Positions 39,963 through 45,231 of a DNA stretch of 45,231 bases are shown here, one piece after another. The stretch comes from Glaesserella sp041814905 (GTDB lineage: Bacteria; Pseudomonadota; Gammaproteobacteria; Enterobacterales; Pasteurellaceae). Made by a program: the position numbers and the translations under genes. The stretch covers positions 1 through 45,231 of the forward strand of contig NZ_JBGXYA010000010.1 in assembly GCF_041814905.1 (NCBI RefSeq), written 5' to 3'. The notes beneath the pieces were generated by a model. It did no database searches. It saw nothing but the letters and a program-made list of their open reading frames with translations, and was not told the DNA's origin. Positions within the stretch are counted from its first letter, which is position 1, and the number at the start of each line of letters is the position of its first letter.

Positions 39963-40301
39963 TTAAACTGCGTCATCATCTGTTTCACCGGTACGGATTC
40001 GAATAACCCGTTCAATTGGACTGACGAAGATCTTTCCGTCGCCAACTTTACCTGAATTTGCCGTTTGTAGAATGGTATCGACAACCGAATCGACCATCTC
40101 ATCTGAGATAACGATTTCCAGCTTTATTTTAGGGAGAAAATCAATCGCGTATTCTGCACCGCGATAGCTTTCGGTATGGCCTTTTTGGCGACCGAATCCT
40201 TTGACTTCAGTCACTGTCATGCCTTGAATGTCTAAATCAGAAAGCGCTTCACGCACATCATCTAATTTAAACGGTTTTATCATTGCTGTTATTTTCTTCA
40301 T
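39963..40301 (-). CDS. glnB: PII signal protein (GlnB/GlnK)
   Basis: A trimeric nitrogen sensor of 112 residues binding ATP/ADP and 2-oxoglutarate. It starts MKKITAMIKPFKLDDVREAL at 40301 with an AGGAG site; ten more codons upstream are open but not family-like. The T-loop RGAEYAIDF places Tyr51 in the uridylylation position and has Asp54 as in E. coli GlnB (GlnK has Asn). By position next to amtB it acts like GlnK. The ATP-binding end GKVGDGKIFV and the C-terminal RIRTGE are present. Confidence 0.94.
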   Translation of the reverse strand: MKKITAMIKPFKLDDVREALSDLDIQGMTVTEVKGFGRQKGHTESYRGAEYAIDFLPKIKLEIVISDEMVDSVVDTILQTANSGKVGDGKIFVSPIERVIRIRTGETDDDAV

Positions 40302-40324
40302 TGTTATGCTCCTGTATATTTTGA

Positions 40325-40338
40325 ACTCCAATTGGAGT
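40325..40338. promoter_or_regulatory. perfect 14-bp palindrome before glnB
   Basis: ACTCCAATTGGAGT is fully self-complementary and sits 24-37 bases before the glnB start, immediately upstream of the ribosome binding site. It is GC-richer than the AT-rich DNA around it. It may be an operator or, in RNA, a hairpin near the ribosome binding site. No known binding motif was recognised. Confidence 0.45.
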
Positions 40339-40410
40339 CGAAATAAACTTACAAGAGATTTATTTTATAAACAATAGAAAACAATCATTTTCTATTAAAA
40401 TAGAATAATC

Positions 40411-40458
40411 ATTAGATTTTTTATAAAAATTCAATCAATTTGCTATAAAAAATCTAAT
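40411..40458. repeat. perfect 15-bp AT-rich inverted repeat after hemH
   Basis: ATTAGATTTTTTATA (40411-40425) and TATAAAAAATCTAAT (40444-40458) with an 18-base spacer. It lies 30 bases past the hemH stop and about 110 before glnB. It can be the hemH terminator with an unusually AT-only stem, or a protein-binding site for glnB-amtB regulation. Confidence 0.5.
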
Positions 40459-40488
40459 AATATTAGTAAATAGGTGAGTTTTATACTA

Positions 40489-41448
40489 TTATAGTTTTTG
40501 TTTGATAAGATGAACAAGCAATTGGATATGAGCGGAACTCGCATTTAACGCCGGAATATAACGGTAACTTTCCCCCCCCGCATGCATAAAAACTTCTCGG
40601 TTTTCTTCACCGATTTCTTCGATGGTTTCCAAACAATCCGCCGAAAAACCAGGACAAATCACCGCCACTTTTTTAATCCCTTTTTTGGGGAAATCGGCGA
40701 GAGTTTCATCGGTATAAGGTTTCAGCCATTCTTCTTTACCAAAGCGTGATTGGAAAGCTAGATGCCACTGTTTTGCTGTTAGTTCTAACGTTTCAGCAAC
40801 TAAATGTGCGGTGTGATGACAATGGGTAGCATAAAAATCACCTTCTAGTTCATAGCGTTTTGGAATTCCGTGAAAAGAAAACAGCAGATGTTCCCCTTCT
40901 TCTAGCTGAATACTGTCTGTTAACGCCTTAATATAGAGCGGTTCATTATAATAGTGGTGAATGAACTCAAACGGCACCATTTTTTTATGAGCGGTTAGGC
41001 TGCGAGCAAAAGCATCAAATACCGAAGCCGTTGTAGTTGAACTATATTGAGGATAAAGAGGAAGAACGATGATTTTCTCTACATTCTGAGCTAATAATTG
41101 CGCAACGGCATGATCCATACTTGGATTACCGTAACTCATGGCTAACTCTACAATAGTATTTTTTCCCTGAGCGTTAAAATCCGCTTGTATAGCTTTTTGC
41201 TGTTGGCGGGAAATAGATAAAAGCGGAGAACCATCCTTTGTCCAAATAGATTGGTATGCTTTTGCCACTCTAGGCGCGCGTTTAGGTAATACCATAAAAT
41301 TTAAAATGAACTGCCACTTCCATTTTGGTAGATCAATTACACGGGGATCACTTAAAAACTGTTTTAAATAGCGTTTAACTGCCGCTGTAGTTGGTTCGTC
41401 CGGTGTACCAAGATTAACTAATAACACTCCGATCTTTGGCTGGTTCAT
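40489..41448 (-). CDS. hemH: ferrochelatase
   Basis: Inserts ferrous iron into protoporphyrin IX, the last step of heme synthesis; 319 residues. Family motifs: VNLGTPDEPT near the start, SYGNPSM, LFSFHGIPKRY with the metal-binding histidine, YATHCHHTAHLVAETL, and VICPGFSADCLETIEEIGEE with the catalytic glutamate. Cytosolic face of the membrane. Monocistronic on the minus strand, divergent from rpsL. Heme made here supplies the Nap cytochromes. Confidence 0.96.
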   Translation of the reverse strand: MNQPKIGVLLVNLGTPDEPTTAAVKRYLKQFLSDPRVIDLPKWKWQFILNFMVLPKRAPRVAKAYQSIWTKDGSPLLSISRQQQKAIQADFNAQGKNTIVELAMSYGNPSMDHAVAQLLAQNVEKIIVLPLYPQYSSTTTASVFDAFARSLTAHKKMVPFEFIHHYYNEPLYIKALTDSIQLEEGEHLLFSFHGIPKRYELEGDFYATHCHHTAHLVAETLELTAKQWHLAFQSRFGKEEWLKPYTDETLADFPKKGIKKVAVICPGFSADCLETIEEIGEENREVFMHAGGESYRYIPALNASSAHIQLLVHLIKQKL

Positions 41449-41540
41449 ATGGTTTCCTTAATTATCATTATGTTGACTCTATTATAGAGAATTCGACGTA
41501 ATCACGCTATTTATCAAATCAACAGGCAAACTAAATCGGC

Positions 41541-41569
41541 TTGACATTGCTTGCTTAACGCTCTAGAAT
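41541..41569 (+). promoter_or_regulatory. str operon promoter
   Basis: TTGACA (41541-41546), a 17-base spacer and TAGAAT (41564-41569): a near-perfect sigma-70 promoter with a start near 41576 and a leader of about 56 bases to rpsL. Confidence 0.85.
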
Positions 41570-41576
41570 TTGCCGT

Positions 41577-41601
41577 CCTTTCGTCTGTGAAAGGCTTTTT
41601 T
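41577..41601 (+). promoter_or_regulatory. attenuator-like hairpin in the rpsL leader
   Basis: A 6-bp stem CCTTTC/GAAAGG with loop GTCTGT (41577-41594), followed by C and six T. It would form at the very 5' end of the str transcript. It looks like a small intrinsic terminator, so it may attenuate or protect the mRNA. Confidence 0.5.
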
Positions 41602-41631
41602 ATTGTTTTAATTTTAACTGGAGCTTTATTA

Positions 41632-42006
41632 ATGGCAACTATCAACCAGCTAGTACGCAAACCGCGTGTGAAAAAGGTTGTAAAAAGCAACGTTCCTGCA
41701 TTAGAGGCTTGCCCGCAGAAACGTGGTGTGTGTACTCGTGTATACACTACAACTCCTAAAAAACCAAACTCAGCGTTACGTAAAGTATGTCGTATCCGCT
41801 TAACAAATGGTTTTGAGGTAACTTCTTATATCGGTGGTGAAGGTCACAACCTTCAAGAACACAGTGTTGTATTAATCCGTGGTGGTCGTGTTAAAGACTT
41901 ACCGGGTGTGCGTTATCACACTGTACGTGGTGCACTCGACTGTGCAGGCGTTAAAGACCGTAAACAAGGTCGTTCTAAATACGGCGTTAAACGTCCTAAG
42001 TCTTAA
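41632..42006 (+). CDS. rpsL: 30S ribosomal protein S12
   Basis: Decoding-centre protein of 124 residues; start MATINQLVRKPR at 41632 with a GGAG site. The frame is open back to 41551 but that part covers the leader and promoter. TTTPKKPNSALRKVCRI and GRVKDLPGVRYH are the loops whose lysines and proline change in streptomycin resistance; here they are wild-type. First gene of the str operon rpsL-rpsG-fusA-tuf. Confidence 0.98.
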   Translation: MATINQLVRKPRVKKVVKSNVPALEACPQKRGVCTRVYTTTPKKPNSALRKVCRIRLTNGFEVTSYIGGEGHNLQEHSVVLIRGGRVKDLPGVRYHTVRGALDCAGVKDRKQGRSKYGVKRPKS

Positions 42007-42132
42007 TGGACCTCCGTTAAGTAAGGCCAAACGTCTAAATTAATATTTAAACCATAAACTCCAGTCAAAGGCGCTTAGTCGCAAAAGATGAGTTTTGGAT
42101 ATCCTGAAGATTTATAATACGGAGAAATTGCA
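42007..42132 (+). promoter_or_regulatory. rpsL-rpsG intercistronic region (possible S7 control site)
   Basis: A 126-base gap. In E. coli the corresponding S12-S7 spacer folds into a structure bound by S7 for translational feedback on the str operon. The length and position here agree, and short pairings exist (GGCGC...GTCGC type), but a full fold was not established by eye. Confidence 0.4.
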
Positions 42133-42603
42133 ATGCCACGTCGTCGTAGTATTGAACCACGCAAAATTCTTCCAGATCCGAAGTTCGGTTCAGAATTACT
42201 TGCAAAATTCATCAACGTTTTAATGGTTGATGGTAAAAAATCTATCGCAGAGTCAATCGTTTACGGTGCGTTAGAAACATTAGCTCAACGCTCTGGCAAA
42301 GATGCGTTAGAAGCATTCGAAATCGCACTTGAAAACGTGCGTCCAACCGTTGAGGTTAAATCCCGTCGTGTTGGTGGTTCTACTTACCAAGTTCCGGTAG
42401 AAGTTCGTCCAACCCGTCGTAACGCATTAGCAATGCGTTGGATCATTGAAGCAGCACGTAAACGTGGTGACAAATCAATGGCAATGCGTTTAGCTAACGA
42501 ACTTTCAGATGCAGCAGATAACAAAGGCTCAGCAGTGAAAAAACGTGAAGATGTTCACCGTATGGCTGAAGCCAACAAAGCGTTTGCTCACTATCGTTGG
42601 TAA
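42133..42603 (+). CDS. rpsG: 30S ribosomal protein S7
   Basis: Primary 16S rRNA-binding protein of the small-subunit head, 156 residues, start MPRRRSIEPRKILPDPKFGSE with a GGAG site. The conserved helical core and the beta hairpin (EVKSRRVGGSTYQVPVEV) are intact. Also the expected translational repressor of its operon. Confidence 0.98.
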   Translation: MPRRRSIEPRKILPDPKFGSELLAKFINVLMVDGKKSIAESIVYGALETLAQRSGKDALEAFEIALENVRPTVEVKSRRVGGSTYQVPVEVRPTRRNALAMRWIIEAARKRGDKSMAMRLANELSDAADNKGSAVKKREDVHRMAEANKAFAHYRW

Positions 42604-42620
42604 TAAGCTTTTGATTTTTG

Positions 42621-42653
42621 TAGGCTTCATCTCAAAATTTGCGATGAAGCCTA
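42621..42653 (+). other. hairpin between rpsG and fusA
   Basis: Perfect 11-bp arms TAGGCTTCATC/GATGAAGCCTA with an 11-base loop, and no T run after it. It may be an mRNA processing or stabilising element rather than a terminator, since fusA follows at 41 bases. Confidence 0.5.
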
Positions 42654-42694
42654 TTACGTATAATTCATATTAGATTCCAAATAAGGTAATAATA

Positions 42695-44797
42695 ATGGCT
42701 CGTGTAACTCCCATTGAGCGCTACCGCAATATCGGTATCAGTGCTCACATCGACGCAGGTAAAACAACTACCTCAGAGCGTATCCTTTTCTATACAGGTG
42801 TAAGTCACAAATTAGGTGAAGTACACGATGGTGCAGCGACGATGGACTGGATGGAACAAGAACAAGAGCGTGGTATCACAATCACCTCAGCTGCAACCAC
42901 AGCATTCTGGTCCGGTATGTCTAAGCAATACCCACAACACCGTATCAACGTTATCGATACTCCGGGACACGTTGACTTTACTATCGAAGTAGAACGTTCA
43001 ATGCGTGTTCTTGACGGTGCGGTAATGGTTTACTGTGCAGTTGGTGGTGTTCAACCACAATCTGAAACGGTATGGCGTCAAGCTAACAAATATCAAGTAC
43101 CACGTATTGCGTTCGTAAACAAAATGGACCGTACAGGTGCAAACTTCCTACGTGTTGTTGATCAAATCAAAACCCGTTTAGGCGGTAACTCAGTTGCATT
43201 ACAACTTCCAATTGGTGCTGAAGATAGCTTCAAAGGTGTTGTTGATTTAATCAAAATGAAAGCGATCAACTGGAACGAAGCTGACCAAGGCATGACTTTC
43301 ACTTATGAAGATGTGCCAGCAGATATGTTGGACGCTTGCCAAGAACGTCGTGAAATGTTAGTTGAAGCAGCAGCTGAAGCATCAGAAGAGTTAATGGAAA
43401 AATTCTTCTCAGGTGAAGAATTAACTGAAGAAGAAATTAAATCGGCATTACGTCAACGTGTATTAGCAGGTGAAGTAATTCCTGTTTGCTGTGGTTCTGC
43501 ATTCAAAAATAAAGGTGTTCAAGCAATGCTTGATGCAGTAATCGACTACTTACCGGCACCAACAGATATTCCAGCGATCAAAGGTATCAACGAAGATGAA
43601 ACTGAAGGCGAACGTCACCCAAGCGATGATGAACCATTCTCTTCATTAGCATTCAAAATTGCAACTGACCCGTTCGTCGGTAACTTAACCTTCTTCCGTG
43701 TGTACTCAGGTGTAGTTAATTCAGGTGATACTGTTTACAACTCTGTAAAACAAAAACGTGAGCGTTTAGGTCGTATCGTTCAGATGCACGCTAACAAACG
43801 TGACGAAATCAAAGAAGTTCGTGCAGGTGACATCGCAGCGGCAATCGGCTTAAAAGATGTTGGTACAGGTGATACACTATGTGCCCAAGATGCACCAATT
43901 ATCCTTGAGCGTATGGAATTCCCAGAGCCAGTAATCTCTGTTGCAGTAGAGCCAAAAACGAAAGCTGACCAAGAGAAAATGGGTATCGCATTAGGTCGTT
44001 TAGCACAAGAAGACCCTTCATTCCGTGTTCATACCGATGAAGAGTCAGGCGAAACCATCATTTCAGGTATGGGTGAGTTACACTTAGACATCATCGTTGA
44101 CCGTATGAAACGTGAGTTCAAAGTGGAAGCAAACATCGGTAAACCACAAGTATCTTACCGTGAAACTATCCGTACTCGTGTTAATGATGTTGAAGGTAAA
44201 CACGCAAAACAATCAGGTGGTCGTGGTCAATACGGTCACGTTGTGATCGACTTATATCCATTAGATCCAGAAGGTCCCGGATATGAGTTCGTAAACGAGA
44301 TCAAAGGTGGTGTAATCCCTGGTGAATATATCCCTGCAGTTGATAAAGGTATCCAAGAGCAACTTAAATCTGGTCCATTAGCGGGTTACCCAGTAGTTGA
44401 TTTAGGTGTACGTTTACACTTCGGTTCATACCACGATGTTGACTCATCAGAATTAGCGTTCAAATTAGCAGCGTCATTAGCATTTAAAGCCGCATTCGCT
44501 AAAGCAAACCCGGTTCTTCTTGAGCCAATCATGAAGGTTGAAGTTGAAACTCCACCAGATTACGTGGGTGACGTTATCGGTGACTTAAGCCGTCGTCGTG
44601 CAATGGTAAACGGTCAAGAAGCGAACGAGTTCGTTGTTAAGATCAATGCGGAAGTTCCACTTTCAGAAATGTTTGGTTATGCAACAGACTTACGTTCACA
44701 AACTCAAGGTCGTGCGTCATACTCTATGGAACCATTAAAATATGCTGAAGCACCGGCAAGTGTTGCTGCAGCAGTAATTGAAGCGCGTAAAAAATAA
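42695..44797 (+). CDS. fusA: elongation factor G
   Basis: Translocation GTPase of 700 residues. The G domain has the P-loop AHIDAGKTTTSERIL, the switch RGITITSAATT, DTPGHVDF and NKMDRTGAN. Domains II-V follow, with the domain IV SYRETI region and the C-terminal GYATDLRSQTQGRASYSM. An AAGGT site precedes the ATG. Third gene of the str operon. Confidence 0.98.
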   Translation: MARVTPIERYRNIGISAHIDAGKTTTSERILFYTGVSHKLGEVHDGAATMDWMEQEQERGITITSAATTAFWSGMSKQYPQHRINVIDTPGHVDFTIEVERSMRVLDGAVMVYCAVGGVQPQSETVWRQANKYQVPRIAFVNKMDRTGANFLRVVDQIKTRLGGNSVALQLPIGAEDSFKGVVDLIKMKAINWNEADQGMTFTYEDVPADMLDACQERREMLVEAAAEASEELMEKFFSGEELTEEEIKSALRQRVLAGEVIPVCCGSAFKNKGVQAMLDAVIDYLPAPTDIPAIKGINEDETEGERHPSDDEPFSSLAFKIATDPFVGNLTFFRVYSGVVNSGDTVYNSVKQKRERLGRIVQMHANKRDEIKEVRAGDIAAAIGLKDVGTGDTLCAQDAPIILERMEFPEPVISVAVEPKTKADQEKMGIALGRLAQEDPSFRVHTDEESGETIISGMGELHLDIIVDRMKREFKVEANIGKPQVSYRETIRTRVNDVEGKHAKQSGGRGQYGHVVIDLYPLDPEGPGYEFVNEIKGGVIPGEYIPAVDKGIQEQLKSGPLAGYPVVDLGVRLHFGSYHDVDSSELAFKLAASLAFKAAFAKANPVLLEPIMKVEVETPPDYVGDVIGDLSRRRAMVNGQEANEFVVKINAEVPLSEMFGYATDLRSQTQGRASYSMEPLKYAEAPASVAAAVIEARKK

Positions 44798-44815
44798 TTT
44801 TTAACTTTTAAAACT

Positions 44816-44838
44816 CCATAGCACATTGTGTGCTATGG
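44816..44838 (+). other. hairpin between fusA and tuf
   Basis: Perfect 10-bp arms CCATAGCACA/TGTGCTATGG with loop TTG and no following T run. Like the rpsG-fusA hairpin it may set mRNA stability within the operon and favour a separate tuf message. Confidence 0.5.
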
Positions 44839-44865
44839 GATTTCATCAACAAAGGAAACTTTACA

Positions 44866-45231
44866 ATGGCTAAAGAACAATTTAATCGTGGCGATAAAGT
44901 CCACGTAAACGTAGGTACTATCGGTCACGTTGACCACGGTAAAACAACCTTAACAGCAGCAATCACAACCGTTCTTGCGAAAAAATTCGGTGGTGCTGCA
45001 CGTGCGTTCGATCAAATCGACAACGCACCGGAAGAGAAAGCACGTGGTATCACCATCAATACTTCACACGTTGAATACAACACCGCATCACGTCACTATG
45101 CACACGTTGACTGCCCGGGACACGCGGACTATGTTAAAAACATGATTACCGGTGCGGCACAAATGGACGGCGCAATCTTAGTCGTTGCTGCAACAGACGG
45201 TCCAATGCCACAAACCCGTGAGCACATCTTA
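44866..45231 (+). CDS. tuf: elongation factor Tu (N-terminal part)
   Basis: The first 122 codons of EF-Tu; the gene continues beyond the window. The P-loop GHVDHGKTT, the switch region EEKARGITINTSHVEY, and the DCPGHADYV motif are present. The N-terminus reads MAKEQFNRGDKVHVNVGTIGH, slightly longer and more charged than in E. coli. The ribosome binding site is AAAGGA. Fourth gene of the str operon. Gammaproteobacteria often carry a second tuf copy elsewhere; this cannot be seen here. Confidence 0.98.
   Translation, partial: MAKEQFNRGDKVHVNVGTIGHVDHGKTTLTAAITTVLAKKFGGAARAFDQIDNAPEEKARGITINTSHVEYNTASRHYAHVDCPGHADYVKNMITGAAQMDGAILVVAATDGPMPQTREHIL

Noticed and set aside
39947..40102. N-terminal extension of AmtB through the end of glnB
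   Set aside because: The extension overlaps glnB in another frame and precedes an obvious signal peptide with a good ribosome binding site at 39946.

Overview
The window reads as chromosomal DNA of a Pasteurellaceae bacterium of the Actinobacillus / Mannheimia / Haemophilus ducreyi branch. The DNA uptake signal of the Apl type (core ACAAGCGGT or its complement ACCGCTTGT) occurs about twenty times, often followed by the expected AAAATTTTGCAAA-like tract. Gene content is also typical: a napFDAGHBC nitrate reductase operon, a sucrose cluster, yibN-secB-gpsA-cysE, and the str operon. An assignment to Actinobacillus (pleuropneumoniae/suis-like) is inference. No rRNA, tRNA, CRISPR array, phage gene, transposase or integrase was seen.

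Layout. 1-4.1 kb (minus strand): the start of a sodium:neurotransmitter-type symporter, then scrR, scrB and scrK for sucrose-6-phosphate use; the ScrR operator lies inside the scrK promoter, and no sucrose transporter is present. 4.2-9.2 kb (minus): a coiled-coil lipoprotein, RNase E with a structured leader, and an MscS channel. 9.3-11.2 kb (plus): rluC-folP, divergent from mscS through mirror-image extended -10 promoters. 11.2-15.2 kb: a lipoprotein (minus), then yffB-dapE-D,D-carboxypeptidase-rsmJ (plus) interrupted by two compound palindromic elements.

15.3-23.2 kb (minus): valS and holC, neighbours in many gammaproteobacteria, are separated here by about 4.6 kb of accessory DNA. It holds two small membrane proteins, a lipoprotein, the GNAT protein ElaA, a YecA/UPF0149 protein, a class II Fic protein coupled to a 56-residue ORF, a decayed second copy of that ORF, and displaced 3' fragments of holC and elaA. 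This is the most unusual part of the window. It looks like a cassette hotspot built by repeated recombination at gene 3' ends, plausibly through natural transformation.

23.4-30 kb: kbp (BON-LysM), tig, yibN, secB, gpsA-cysE, rpe (minus) and the zinc-free ribosomal paralogues rpmE2-rpmJ2. 29.9-36.4 kb: a perfect FNR box and the periplasmic nitrate reductase operon; electrons pass from quinol through NapC and NapGH to NapB and NapA. 36.5-38.5 kb: an M13 peptidase lipoprotein. 38.6-41.4 kb (minus): glnB-amtB ammonium sensing and transport, and hemH. 41.5 kb to the end (plus): the str operon rpsL-rpsG-fusA-tuf, with tuf cut by the window edge.

Start codons were moved from the longest ORF where a ribosome binding site or family alignment favoured an internal start (scrR, rluC, elaA, rpmE2, napA, napB, napC, pepO, amtB, glnB, rpsL). 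Family statements come from recognised motifs in the translations; no database search was run.
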